A stretch of 64,000 nucleotides of DNA from Micractinium sp. NFX-FRZ (lineage: Eukaryota > Chlorophyta > Trebouxiophyceae > Chlorellales > Chlorellaceae): positions 1-64,000 of the forward strand of contig JAPTJF010000189.1 of assembly GCA_029339195.1 (NCBI GenBank), written 5' to 3'. The position numbers were made by a program, and so were the translations under genes. This document shows, one piece after another, positions 1 to 15,843 of this stretch. The notes beneath the pieces were generated by a model. That model worked only from the letters and a program-made list of their open reading frames with translations, was not told where the DNA came from and made no database searches. Every line of letters begins with the position of its first letter. Within the stretch, counting starts at the first letter, position 1.

Positions 1-10
1 CCAGCCCGCG

Positions 11-37
11 CCCCCCCCCCCCCCCCCCCCCCCCCCC
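11..37. repeat. Homopolymer C tract in COG4 intron
   Basis: An almost pure run of about 27 C lies in the COG4 intron next to the donor at 68. It is a likely site of length error in assembly. Confidence 0.8.
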
Positions 38-68
38 ACCTGCACCGGCATGCCCCATGGCTTCTCAC

Positions 69-861
69 CTTGGCCTGCTCCTGTGCGTGCCTGCTGTCTG
101 CGTCGGCGCCCGCCGCAACCGCCGCCGCCGCCGCTCCCTCCCCTCCCAGCTCATCTTCAAGCTCCAGGTAGCGGGCCACGCACTCGGCAGCTGCCTCGTA
201 ATCTTCCCGGGCCAGCGCTGACTGGATGCCCTCCACCGCATGCAGCCGGTCCAGCACCACTCCAATGTGCCCCAGGGTTGCCTGCACCCGCGACTGCGCC
301 GTGTCCAGCTCCCGAACCTTGCGGGACACCTTCTCTGCCAGCGCCGCCGTGTCGTCGGTGCTCCCCGCCAGCGCCTCTGCCTCTGCCTTCATCACTTGCA
401 GCATCTGTGCTAGGGGGGATGCGTTCAGGGCGGGGGCGGGGGGAGCGATCACACTGACAAGTGGTGGTGAGCACACATCGCAGAGTTCCCCAGCAGGCAA
501 AGCAGGCACAGCCAGGAAGCGCACCAAGCTCTGCTTGCCACTCAGCCACCTGCTCTGCTCGTGCGTGCTGCCGGTGCCATCACCCCAGTCTCCGCAGCTT
601 GCCCGTACCCCCCCCCCCCCAGTAGGCACCCACCTCCTCCGTCGATGCATGCAGCTCCACTAGGCACGACTCCAGCTCGCTGCGCTTGGACAGCAGCTGC
701 TCCAGCTCATTGTCAATAGCACGCTCCCGGGCGCTGGCCTCATGCAGCAGTCGATTCACGTCTGCAACCGACGCCAGCTGCCGCACCGCCTCCAGCCCAA
801 AGCCGCCGCTGCCGACGGCGGTGGCGGCGGGGGCCAGACCGGCAACCGCCGCGGACGGCAT
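69..861 (-). CDS. COG4: Conserved oligomeric Golgi complex subunit 4, 5' part
   Basis: COG4 is a core subunit of the COG tethering complex, which catches retrograde vesicles at the Golgi. Two exons are visible: 861-634 (start ATG at 861) and 404-69. They join in phase 0 and give 188 residues; the gene runs off the left edge after a GTGAG donor at 68. The protein shows the COG4 N-terminal coiled-coil pattern: a helix with 'RERAIDNELEQLL' near residue 45, then 'KVRELDTAQSRVQ' and 'GIQSALAREDYEAAAECVARYL', matching the human 'SSKVRQLDLAK...ALRSEDYEQAAAHTHRYL' region. The intron between the exons and the one at the left edge carry long C runs. It is divergent from the V-ATPase gene. Family assignment rests on the spacing of these motifs and I am fairly sure of it. 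Confidence 0.82.
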
Positions 862-1520
862 GGTTGCCGATGTGAGCTGGGCGGTCTGATCAGCGGGGGG
901 AGGCAGCTAGGCAGGGACGGGGCAGGCAGGGAGCGCTGCAGCACAAGTGGGTTCTGCAGGCGCAAGTTGTAGTCGGGGGTGCGCCCATAACACGGTTCGG
1001 AATGCCGATCACAAGCACAGGGGCAGGGGCAAGGGAAACGTCCAACTCGGTCGAGAGCGAACACCTGGCATCGGCTGAGCTGGCGAGGCTTCGAGGCGAC
1101 GCTCCCATCCCTTACGCCACAGACAAAGCAGCAACGCAGCCCACCATCGCGATCCGGAGCGGCTCAGCCCCCCCGATCGCCCAGCCACGGAGTCCGCTGA
1201 CCCGCGCTGAGAGGGGACTAGCCGCAGGAAAAAGCTTGCAGGTGGGTGGGGCAGAAGGCAGGCTGCAGCACGCCAGCGGCCTGGCGAGATCGCGAGTTGC
1301 CCTCAGGGTTTCTGGCCCTGCAAGCCCTCCCCCAACCCCCAGCCGCCTGCTGCCAGCCCCTGGGCGTCCAATCGGGGTTCGAGTGCAGCCCGGAACCGGT
1401 GAGACGGGCGCCGTAGTCTCGGGGCAGGCAAGGCTCACCGTGCCGCCGCCGCCGCCTCCGCCCTCCCCCTGCAGTCAGCCGGCGAGGCCGTCGTCAGTGG
1501 CAGGAGCAGCGGCAGCAGCC
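862..1520. promoter_or_regulatory. Shared upstream region of divergent COG4 and V-ATPase B
   Basis: This 659-base stretch separates two divergent start codons and must hold both promoters and 5' leaders. An open frame runs in from 1002 to the V-ATPase start, but the protein family begins at the ATG at 1521, so I treat the rest as leader. No TATA box is obvious. Confidence 0.5.
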
Positions 1521-6215
<4,695 letters not shown>

Positions 6216-6412
6216 GCCTTTTGAGCTGGCGCTCAGCACAGCAATAGGCGGCGCTGACGAAGCGGCCAGCTCTCGACGGCTGCTGCATCTGCCACGCGTG
6301 CCCCTTGCCCCCCGCCACCACCACACATTTTGGAGAAGGCCAGCTCAGCAGCAAGCAGCGCCCATGTATTATTGTGCCCCCCCTGTGTACTCTCAGCTGG
6401 TGATGTCCGCAG

Positions 6413-6417
6413 TGTAA
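6413..6417 (+). terminator. TGTAA polyadenylation signal, V-ATPase B
   Basis: TGTAA lies 198 bases after the stop codon, within the 320-base gap shared with the converging SRP19 gene. The gap 6216-6535 holds only 3' UTR sequence that I can see. Confidence 0.5.
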
Positions 6418-6535
6418 TCACATTGTCAGCTGATGGGTCAGGGGAGCAAGAGAGAAGCGAGCATGGGGGGGAGGTGGCAGCAGAAGCAAACAACAGCGGC
6501 AAGGCAGGGCCAGCACCCTGGAGGCACAGCCCCCC

Positions 6536-8091
6536 CTACTTCTTCTTCCCCTTCTTCTTTTGCTGCTGCTTTGAGTTCCCTGCCCCGCTAGCCGCCGCCT
6601 GCTGCTGCCTCTCTGCTGCCGCCACAGCCGCCGCGGGCCGCCCGTTGACGCGCCCCGGGTGCCGCGGCACCAGCTCGGCAACCTTCAGCAGCAGCACTCG
6701 CCCTGCACAGCAAAGCACGATCAGGGCAAGGGCAGGAAGGCGAGACGGTAGGTAGCGGGCTGCCACTCTGGGTGGGCAGGGCGGTCAGCAGGAGGAAAAT
6801 GAGCTAGCTGGGTGACTGTGCAGAGCATGGATGTGAGATGGCATGGAAAGTGAGAAGCAGGGTGCAAAGTAGCGGCAGCTTGATGTACGGGGCCCAAACT
6901 CAGAGCCGCTGCCAGCGCTCCCCGAGGGGAGCCGCAGGGCTGCCAGGTATCGGCCACCGCTAGTTGCTCTGGGCTGCCTACGACTCCGCGCCGCGCCAGG
7001 GAAGTGTGGAGCAGCGGCGTGGATTTGACTGGAGCCCGGTCAGGTGCATGGCGGCAACGGGTGCATTGGGCACGCGTGCAGCAGATGAGCAGAGATGCAG
7101 GGTGCAGACACAGGCATCGTGCAGTGCTGGCGCTCATGCGTCTGGCAGGGCAGCAGCTGTATTGAGTGGGAAGCAAGCAGCGGGGCAGCGGCACATGCAC
7201 CGCGTGTGGGAGCCTGTTGGGCAGGGCAGGGCAAAGCGGAGCCAAAACCCCAGCGTTGCTCACGGCTGGGGATCTCGGGGTTGATGGCGCTGCCGTCCTC
7301 ATTCCGCAGCTTCACCCGCACCCGCCCCGGCACCATCCAGTCCCGAGGGTACGACTTCATCTGCAAGACAGCGGAGGTGGGGGCAGGGGAAGATGTGGGT
7401 GGGTGGGGTGGCGGGGAAGCAATGGCACTAAATTCATGCGGAGGTGCATGTGCACACTGCACCCACACAGCACGCAGGTACAGGGACTGAAGAACCCAAT
7501 GCAGGACCAGCTTGCTGTACACTAGCTAGTCAAATGTGTGGGTTGACTGCGGGGTCTAACAACGCGCACCTCTGCCTCCGCCTCCAGCTTCAGCCCCTTC
7601 TGAATGCAGTCCATGATCTCTAGAGCATTGGGGTCCTCGCATGCTGCAGGGTCCATACGTGCAGGCACAGGCGGCATCACGTTAGCGAGCAAAGAGCCAA
7701 GGCTACGGGCGTGCTGGGCACCTGCATTCACGGCATACCCGGGAGGCAGCACCCAGCTCTCCAGGTCTCACCCAGCTCCTTTGGGATGCGGCGCCCTTGT
7801 GCCACCGTCTTCTGGTTGTTCAGGTAGTTGGGGTAGATGATCACGCGCTGCGGGCAGAGAAGTGGGGGCCGGCTGGGTGAGGTGGGAAGGCGACAAGTGC
7901 AGGCGGGCACCCACCGCGAGTGGCGGCAGCGGACCGATTGGCCCGCTGGCTTGCTGTGGAGCGGCTGCTGCGCGCACCAACCCGGGCCTGCTGGAGTGGT
8001 ATGCCACGGCCACTGGCGCGGACCAGCAGCGCTCCGTGCGACTATTCTGGGCACATCGCGTCGAACTCACTTTGTCGTGCTCAAACGACAT
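6536..8091 (-). CDS. SRP19: Signal recognition particle 19 kDa protein
   Basis: SRP19 binds helices 6 and 8 of SRP RNA and promotes SRP54 loading during targeting of ribosomes to the ER. Five exons: 8091-8071, 7847-7772, 7643-7570, 7360-7264, 6702-6536, giving 144 residues, the same length as the human protein. Exon 1 encodes only 7 residues (MSFEHDK). The RNA-binding core is clear: 'RVIIYPNYLNNQKTVAQGRR' (human 'CIYPAYLNNKKTIAEGRR'), then 'YPRDWMVPGRVRVKLRNEDG' (human 'YSREW...YRGRVRVQLKQEDG') and 'INPEIPSR'. The end is the typical lysine-rich tail, here 'KQQQKKKGKKK'. The start ATG is supported by the donor AAA|GTGAGT directly after it. Very confident. Confidence 0.95.
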
Positions 8092-8532
8092 TGCTGCTGC
8101 CTGGGTGGTGCTACACACCGCGATCCCAACTGCTGAGTCCGAAGCGAGGGTAGCGGGCGGCGTCCAAAGCGAGAGGCGGGAGCTAGTCGTGTGCCGCTCG
8201 GAGAGGGGAGCTGAGCTGCAAGTAAGGTAGCAACCTGAGCAAAGGTGAAGGGCAAGGGATCGGCGATCGCAGCCTGGCCTCATGAGGTGGCTGGCGGCAG
8301 TGGGGCGGCAGCGGGGTGGGGGCGCATCGACCTGGGCGGCAGCTCGAGCCCAACTCGTGCACCAGAGTCCTGACAAACCAGCATCCTGCATAAACTCGTT
8401 TCAATGTCAAGGATGCAAGGGATCACCTGATTTGTTGTACAACAATTGCAAGGGTAGGGTACACAAGAGCAGAAACCACATGAACAGGTGCAGAGGCAGC
8501 AAGCAGCAGCATCGCCCCAGCCAGCCGCCGTG
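8092..8532. other. Intergenic, SRP19 leader and 3' flank of ankyrin gene
   Basis: This 441-base gap between two minus-strand genes must contain the SRP19 promoter. I see no further gene or clear motif in it. Confidence 0.5.
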
Positions 8533-11500
8533 TTATGCTGCGCCATCAGCCGGCGGCTTCAGGAGCGGCAGGCACAGCGTGTGACCACCCTCGCGTGCTA
8601 GATCTGCGGCCGTCCTGGCGCCTTCTGCCGTGCACAGCCCCACGTCGGCGCCGTGTGCTCGCAGCACTCTGCAGGCGTTGAACTGACCCCCTGCTGCAGC
8701 ATGGTGCAGCGCCGTCCAGCCGCGCGCATCCTGGCAGTTGATGCTGGCAGCATGCCGCGCATGCAGCAGCTCAGACAGCAGCTTGTGCTGCCCCAGGCGG
8801 GCTAGCGACATGAGCAGCGTGTCGCCGGCATTGTCAGCGCAGTCGACGTCTGCACCAGTCGGGGGAGACGCGGGGCAGGGGAGGGCAAGCAGGATCAATT
8901 TTGGAGGTCAGGGCAGGCAAGCATCCCAGCAGGGCAGACAAGAGCAGGCGGCGGCGAGCACTGATGTGCTAAGCAAAGGAAACACCTTGCTCCTTTTTCC
9001 CCAAAAAGCCCACCCGGCACACTGCCCGCCCAGCGGCGGCCCACCTGCCCCTGCATCCAGCAGCAGTCTCAGCACCACGGGGTTGCAGGCGCGTGCGGCC
9101 AGCATGGCTGCCGTGGCGCCCGAGGGGTCCCGAGCCTCCAGGTCAGCCCGCCCCGTGGCCAGCAGGTCTGCCACCAGCAGGGGCTGCTGCCGAGCGGCGA
9201 GCAGCATGAGGGGGGTGCGCCCCGTGGCGGGCTCCCTCACAGTCAGGTCCAGCCCAGGCAGCGCCAGCGTCTGGCGCAGCTGCTTGTGGGTTGCCGCCTC
9301 GATCTGCAGCGAGGAGAGTGCAGCGCCAGCCGTGTGAGGAAGGGGAAGCAAGACTGGCAAGCGGGGTGCTGCAGGCCGTGACATCGCAGGCCAGCGCTGG
9401 CCGCCGGTGGCGCACGCGGTTGCCGTGGCGCAGCATGCGACTCACTGCAAACACCATAGCATTGCAGCCTGCCCACGCATGCCCCCTTCCCCCACCCCGC
9501 CCCACCCGCTCACCTGTGCCAGCAGCACGTGCTTCCCCTCCCTCAGCCTGTTCACGTCCCCCACACACTTGGCACCCAGCTCAGCCAGCAAATCGTATGC
9601 CTTGGCAGCCGCGCCAGCAGCCACAGCAGCCGCCTCGGCACGGCGCTGAGGTGGCGCTGAGGTGGCCACCATGTGAGCCAGCAGCTCCTCTGCAAACCGA
9701 CGGTTCTTGCAGGCAAGGGCCACCCCCACCGCATCCCGCCCCTCGCTGTCCTTCTGCTGCAGGTCCAGCGCTGGAGCCTGTTGCTGGCGCTGCTGCTGAG
9801 CCTGCTGCGCCTGCCGCTGGTGCTGCGCTGCCTGCTCTGCGCCTGCTGCTGCCTCTGCTCCTGCAGCTGCTTTCCCTGCATCTGCTGCACCGTTGGCACT
9901 CCCCGGGCCCGGCTGCTGCTGCTCCAGCTGCTCTGCATGCCAGCCCAGCAGCTGCTTGGCGGTTTCCAGCATGCTGGGGCGTGCGGCCAGGAGCATGAGG
10001 GCTGTCATGCCGCAGGTGGTGGCCTGGTTGGGGTCGGCGCCGCGCTGCGAGAGGGCAGGTGGGTAGGCAGGCAGAAATAGAAGGGCAGGCAAGGAGTTTG
10101 ATGGGCAGGCAAGCGGATGTACAAGCTTTGCTTGCTGGCCGGGCCGACCGCTGCTTCCCCAGTGCGAGCATTCACAGCATGTGGCCCGGCGCCCTGCTGC
10201 CGCCCTGGAGGCTCTTGCCAGCCCTTTAAACCCTCCAGTAGCTGCTCACCCTCAGCAGGCGCAGCATGGTGGGCCAGCCGTGGTGTGCCGCCGCCATCAG
10301 TGGGAAGCTGCCGTCGGTCGGGTCCACACACGACCCGATGCGCACGCCGGCTGCCAGCAGTGCATCTAGGAGCGCCTCGCTGCCGGCAGCGGCGTGAGCT
10401 AGGCAGCTTGGGGTGACTAACTGACGCACGTGAGCCGCTGCCTCGGCGCTGACGGCGTGTGCGCCCAGCAGGGCCAGGAGCAGCATGCGGTAGCGCTGCC
10501 GCTCCCGACCCAAAGCTTCCAGGCTGGCGGGCTTGCTGCGCTGCGTGGCGCCCGAGGCCCAGCCAGTCTGCCACGCCTGGCTGGCGTTGGCCAGCTGTAG
10601 GCACGGCACGCCCTGCGCTGCCTGAAGCGCTGCTGCCACATGCCGTGCCGGACCTGCTGGCTGCTGTGCTGTGCTTGGGTCTCCTGCTGCTGCTGCTAGT
10701 GCTGCTGCTGTTGTTCCTGCTGCCACGACCTCCCCGCTGTGCTCCAGCAGGCGGCGCAGCGCTGCCAGCTGTCCGTGCTGCAGAGCGAGCGCTGCAGCCA
10801 TCTCCTCACGAGCATTGGTGGTGAGCGGGGAGGCGCCCGCAGCCAGCAGGCTGTCCACCACAGCCAGGTGCCCATTGGCTGCACATGCCAGAAGAAAGCA
10901 ACAGGCAGCCGAGCAGCAGTGAGAAAGAGGGTGAGACGGCAAGTTTGGGGTGACAAAGCGAAGCTAGATGGAGGGCAATGCAGTCGATTTCCCACCACCA
11001 AGCTCCCTGCGCAAGCTGCCAGCAAGCTTGTGCTGCCCACTCTTGCTCTCAACCCCGCCTGAGCAGCAGCCCGCGCGCACCTGCCGCCAGCATCAGTGGC
11101 GTGCACTGGACGACGCCCGCCCACACGCTGCGGTCATGGCTTGGCGGCGCCCCCAGCTGCAGCAGGCGATCCACGACCGCCAGCTGTCCCCGCTCAGCAG
11201 CTGCCGCCAGGGGGTGCAGGATGGTGCGGCGGCGCACCACGCCCAGCATGGCAGCGGAGCCCCCTGCAGCACCCAGGGGAGGCGGCGGGGCAGGCAGGCA
11301 AGCAGCGGTGGGGGAAGGGGCCAGGGAGCAATACATGCAAACGAAGCAAGCCCGTGCCTTCGTCCAAGGCACATGAGCAGTAGATCCTTGCCTCGCAGCT
11401 CACCCTGCCGGTGCCAAGCACCCCCCATGTTTCACCACCATCCACCCCCGTCGGCCACCCTCCCACCCACCCTGCAGCGCCGCAGCCAGCTTTGGGTACA

Positions 11501-13021
11501 TGAGCTCCACTGCTGCCAGCCGGCCGCGCTGGGCCGCCAGCACCACTGCCCTCAGCGCCGGGTGATCCTGCCCGATGCTGCCGCCGCCCTTGCGGGGGGC
11601 GCAGGCGCCGGCATCTACCAGCTGCTGCACAAGTGCATCGCTGCCTCCCAGCACAGCGGTGCTCAGCGCACTGCAGGGGGGCCATGGGGGAGGGGGCTTC
11701 AGTGTTTAGAGGCGACCGAGGGACATCCACATTGGCGCTCAACGTCGTACTAGCAGGCACACAGGGCAGCTGGAGGCCGGCCAGCTGCCCTGCCTAGCAA
11801 GCAAAGCCCCAGCCCTCATCCAGCCCAGCTCCCACCCTGGCCCCCTGGCCCCCCTCCCACCTCGTCCAATCCACGCCGCTGGTGCCCGGCAGCACACACT
11901 TTTGGTGCAGGTCGGCACCCGCCACCAGCAGTGCGGCGACCATGTCTGCGCTGCCGGTCTGCACGGCGGCCACAAGAGGGGTGAGCGCCACAGGCGCCTG
12001 CGCATCCCCAAGCTGCACAGTGCACTGCCGGTTCACGTCTGCCCCTGCTGCCACCAGGCGATCCACCAGCTGCGTGCTGCCTGCCACAACTGCCAGCACC
12101 AGGGGAGTGGGCTGCACCGCCACTGCAGGGTGGCCGCCTGCGCCGCCAGTGTCCCCGCTGCCGCCACCGCTGCTGGGGCTGCCCTCCCGCCGCTTGCGCT
12201 TGCCAGGGCTGCCGCCGCTTGCCGGGCTTGCTTTGCCTCCTGCGGGAGAGGCTGCCGCTGCCGCTGCTGCCTCTGCAGCTGCTGATGCCCATACGGGCGG
12301 CTCAGGCTGCGCTCCGGCATCCAGCAGCAGCCCTGCTGCCTCCAGGTGCCCCGCCGACAGGGCGGCAACCAGAGGGGTCAGCCCGCTGTCATGCACCTCG
12401 CTGGGGTCTGCTCCCAGCTGTAGCAGGCCGGTGACAATGCTGGGCAGGCCGCGGGCTGCCACTGCCGCGGCAACGGCCGCTGCAACGCTGCTGTCATCTT
12501 CTTCCTCTGCGCGGCGCTCGCTGGCTGCACCACTGCAGCCGGATGGGTACTGCAGCGCAGCCAGCAAGGCGTCGCCCGCTGCCGCCCGAAGTGCATCGCT
12601 GCCCGGCGAATGCTCGGCAAAGGCATGGTGCTGTAGGAAGGCAGGCACGCCGGCAGCTCCTCCTCGCGCAAGGCCAAGCAGCACAGCTGCGGCTGCAAAT
12701 ATAGGCGGCAGGAGAAGCGTTGGGTGAGGGTGCCAACGCACAGCGGCAGCGCTGGTCGGAACAGCGGAGGCGGCGGGAGAGGTGGCCCCCCAGCAGCGCA
12801 CCTGGCGTCTTGGGCACGATGCCATCCGGCTCTTCGTCCTGTTCTGGGCCCGCATCAAGCCACGCTGCGCTCCCTAGAGCGCTCGGCAGCTCCAAGTGAT
12901 TAGGCGCAGCGGTTCCGCTGTCTTGGAGGCCCTGCCGCCGTCGGCTTTTGGCTGCCACCGCGGCATCGCGCTGCGCTGCGAGGAGCCAGAAGAACGACCT
13001 GTCTTCTTCCTCGGCTGCCAT
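8533..13021 (-). CDS. Large ankyrin-repeat protein
   Basis: Eight exons give 1054 residues: 13021-12802, 12686-11861, 11670-11471, 11263-11081, 10878-10250, 10044-9514, 9303-9045, 8849-8533. All junctions are GT-AG and in frame. At least nine ankyrin-like repeats run through the protein, for example 'GLTPLVAALSAGHLEAAGLL', 'TPLVLAVVAGSTQLVDRL', 'TPLVAAVQTGSADMVAALL', 'ANGHLAVVDSLLAAGA', 'GRTPLMLLAARQQPLLVADL' and, at the end, 'GWTALHHAAAGGQFNACRVL'. Spacers are low-complexity: an Ala/Ser/Gly stretch with 'GKRKRREGSPSS' near residue 225 and a Gln/Ala tract near residue 750. No enzymatic domain, signal peptide or membrane segment is visible, so a protein-binding scaffold is likely; the basic patch could be a nuclear signal. 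Specific function unknown. The start ATG at 13021 begins 'MAAEEEDRSFFWLLAAQRDA'. Confidence 0.85.
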
Positions 13022-13574
13022 GGCGGAGATGCCTGCTGACAGTGTTTAGCAGGGCGTAGCGGCGCCCTGAGCGCGCTGAGTATAATCCCAAGTGGACAAT
13101 TTACGGGGAGGTGGCTGGAGCGCCAAAGTAGTTAGCACAGTCGACAGGCGCCAGGCAGTCCGCCTTGCGTGCCGCCGCGCCCACAGCTCAAACATCAGCC
13201 AGCTACCCCGCTAAATTTAGTGCGGCCGCCATCTTTGCCCTAGAGCAAGGCTTGTGCATGGTCACATGTTTACAGTGGACCTGCAACACTACAGCTGCTT
13301 GCTGTGAAGCGCATGCACGGGGCAGGTATGGGTGAGGTGCAGAGATACTGTGTGATACATCACGACGGCAGTCGGCAGATGAAACTCACAAAACAATAAC
13401 ACCATGGCGTTAAATTAGAGTGGACGTGTTGCAGGCGTGGAGCCCTCAGAAAGTCGCGCTGTGCAACTGAAGCGCGACACACCAAAGGCACCGCTGCCGC
13501 CATCAGCTGTCTGGTGCTGCCAGTGCAGCTGCCGAGAGCAGTGCAGCACGCCGGCTGCCTGCACATGCTTGCGC
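13022..13574. other. Intergenic, ankyrin gene promoter and gene A 3' region
   Basis: This 553-base gap must contain the promoter of the ankyrin gene. On the minus strand a TGTAA lies at 13274-13270, about 300 bases after the proposed end of gene A, and may be its polyadenylation signal. No gene seen. Confidence 0.45.
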
Positions 13575-14988
13575 CTAGGCCATCCGCACACACCGCGACT
13601 TGGTCTTGCCGGGGTGCGGAGCACCCTTGCTGCACATAACCGGACAATCGTATAGCCTATCGTATAGCAGGAAGACAGCTGAGCACAGCAGGCAGAGCAT
13701 GGGAAGCCAAGGCACAGCGGCCAGCTCAGCAGCCCGCCCCCCACGCCGGCGCTCACCGCTTGCGGGTGGCAGAGGCAGCGGTGATGCCGTGGTAGAGCCG
13801 CAGGTCCTGTGGAGTGACAGGTGCACAGAGCGGGCAGCATAGGGGGGGTGCATTGTTGGCTGGGAAGGCTTGAGGCAGAGGGTGCAGGTCACGCCAGCTG
13901 GGTGCATGGCTGCTGGGCAGTGGGCGTCACACTCCCTGGCGGTGCTCGTCCCAGCGCTGCGGCTGCAGCACCAGCTCACCCGCCCCGTCATGCCCGCCAC
14001 GCTGACGTGGCGCTCCAGGAAACCCTCGCTGGGCTCGTTGCCCGGCCAGTTGCGTGGGTCTGCAGGGGAAGGCCAGCCAGTGTGCCGGCTCAGGAGTGGA
14101 TTGGCAGGGCACACCAGCAGCGCACACAGGAGCTTAACACACGAGCAGGGGCTGCGAGCCACCAAGGCTGCATGCACACGCAGCCCCGGGCCGCCGCCAC
14201 CCTCCGGCAGCAGCTATCAGCAGTTGTTTCACCCCGCTGCCTGCTGCGCAGCAGCCATCCCCAGTGCCCCCCCACCTCCCTGCCTCACCCTCCTTGTCTT
14301 TGGGGCTGCGGCGCCCCCCTTTCTCGCACTTGGCAGCCAAGTAGTCCAGCGCCGCCTGAGGCAGCACCGAGGCCTGGCAGCCCGGGCACTCCTGCGGCAC
14401 ACGCCACACCTCCTCCCTCCACCGCCGCTCCACACAGGCCGATGCATCCGCCACTGCTGGCTCCACCGCTGCCCCTGCCTTGCACTCCACCTGCGCCCCC
14501 CCGCCTAACGCTGCCTCTGTCTGCGCGCCTGCCATCGCTGCCAGCAGAGGCAGCGCTGCTGCCGCCCTTGCCCTCTGCTCTCCCCCCTCGTGCTCTGCCC
14601 TGGCTTTGCCGCCTGCTGCTCCGCCTGCTGCTGCGGCAGCGGCCTGCAACGAGCGACCCCCTGCTGCTGCCGCATCATCTTCTGCAGCTGCGGGTGGCAC
14701 CACATCCAGGCAGGCCGCCTCGGCAGCCGTGCCGCCACGAGCTGCCCGTTGTCTCCGCTGCTCAACTGCGTGCGCTGCGCCAGCACTGTCTGGCCGCTCA
14801 GGGGGCTGCCAGGGTGCGGCACAGCTGTGTCTGTGCAAGGCAGGGGCAGGGGTCGGAGCTGCAGGGGAGGCGGGCGGGCTGTCTGTGGCTGGCGGCAGCA
14901 GGCCCGCCCCGCCCGCTTCGGGGCCAACGCCGAGCAAGGGGATGTGAAAGAGCTCTGGCTGGGAGTCGAGCTGCATGTCAGGCTGCAT
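13575..14988 (-). CDS. Family paralogue A: CxxC / PRNWPGN module protein
   Basis: I do not recognise the family. Exons: 14988-14289, 14059-13980, 13806-13757, 13629-13575 (about 294 residues). The N-terminal 190 residues are Ala/Pro-rich. Then comes the shared module: 'ECPGCQASVLPQAALDYLAA' with a third Cys in 'KCEKGGRRSPKDKE', an 80-base exon encoding 'DPRNWPGNEPSEGFLERHVS' plus 'VAGMTGR', and an exon 'DLRLYHGITAASATRKR'. Intron phases are 1, 0, 2 as in paralogues B, C and E. The third exon could instead end at an in-frame TGA overlapping its own donor (13753). I prefer splicing to the basic tail 'KGAPHPGKTKSRCVRMA' because B, C and E splice at this spot in the same phase. The ATG at 14988 may lie in an intron: an acceptor 'ATGCAG' directly precedes residue 3, in the phase used by B to E, so a short upstream exon may be missing. 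Confidence 0.65.
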
Positions 14989-15843
14989 ATGCAGGCAGGG
15001 AGCAATGGCTGGGTAGTAATGAGGGGGAGTCTTGGGGCGTCTGCAAATCCACTGCCAGCCTGGGCGGCAACGGTGCCCGCCGCCCGCTGGCCTTCACCTT
15101 CAAGGCGTTCCTCCCTGCCTTCCTAGGCATCCCGCACCTTTGGAGTGACCTCTGCCTTCGAACGCAACGCACAAAGCGTCCGGGAGTAGGCAGACGGTTT
15201 GAGCGAGGCGGATGGCGGGAGGGCGCCGCTGCCAGTGCCTTGGGTACAGCCGCAGGAACCTTACGCTGGCACAGCGCACCAGGCACTGCCAGCAGGCCGC
15301 CTGGACTCTTTCAGCTGGCGGCGCTGGGTGAACGGGCCGCACGAGTCTATACGTCAGCCTGTCTGCTTGACGTGGTACGTCACGCAACAGAAGGGCGTTG
15401 GCTCGCCCTTGGAGCAGTAAACCACAGGTGATCCTGTTGCCCGCCCCACAGCAGGCACAGCGCCGGCCGCCGCAGCCGCCGCCGCAGCAAAAAGAGAAGG
15501 CAAGCAACAAAAAAGGTCCCCAGCCCATCGTTCTTTCAGGGCGCTAGGTGGGATGTTAAGACGAGCCTTGCATAGGGCTGATGATCCGGAGCGATCGCCT
15601 GCCAGGCCTGCACTGTGAACCGCCACAGGCGGGCGCTGCGGGCCACAGTGCAGGCGCTGGGGGCAAGGGAAGGTTGAGCAGCAGTGCCAAAGGAAGCAGT
15701 ACTGATGAGACTGAGCATGCACAGAGATGCGAAACCCTTAAAAAACCAACCACGAAGAGAAAGTGGAGCAAGTGTGATAATGTAAACAGGAGCCAAAGTA
15801 AACTACAAAAAGCAGCACACTCGAGATCCTGCAAATCTCCACT
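14989..15843. other. Intergenic between paralogues A and B
   Basis: This 855-base stretch should hold the gene A promoter and perhaps a short, unidentified first exon of A. Base composition falls around 15750-15830 (A-rich). Nothing else recognised. Confidence 0.4.

Noticed and set aside
11794..12727. Overlapping plus-strand frames opposite the ankyrin gene
   Set aside because: Shadow frames; the minus strand carries the ankyrin repeats and in-frame splice sites.
14134..15431. Long plus-strand open frames opposite paralogue A (up to 536 codons)
   Set aside because: Mirror of the GC-rich coding exon on the other strand; no domain, and the minus strand has conserved splicing and paralogues.
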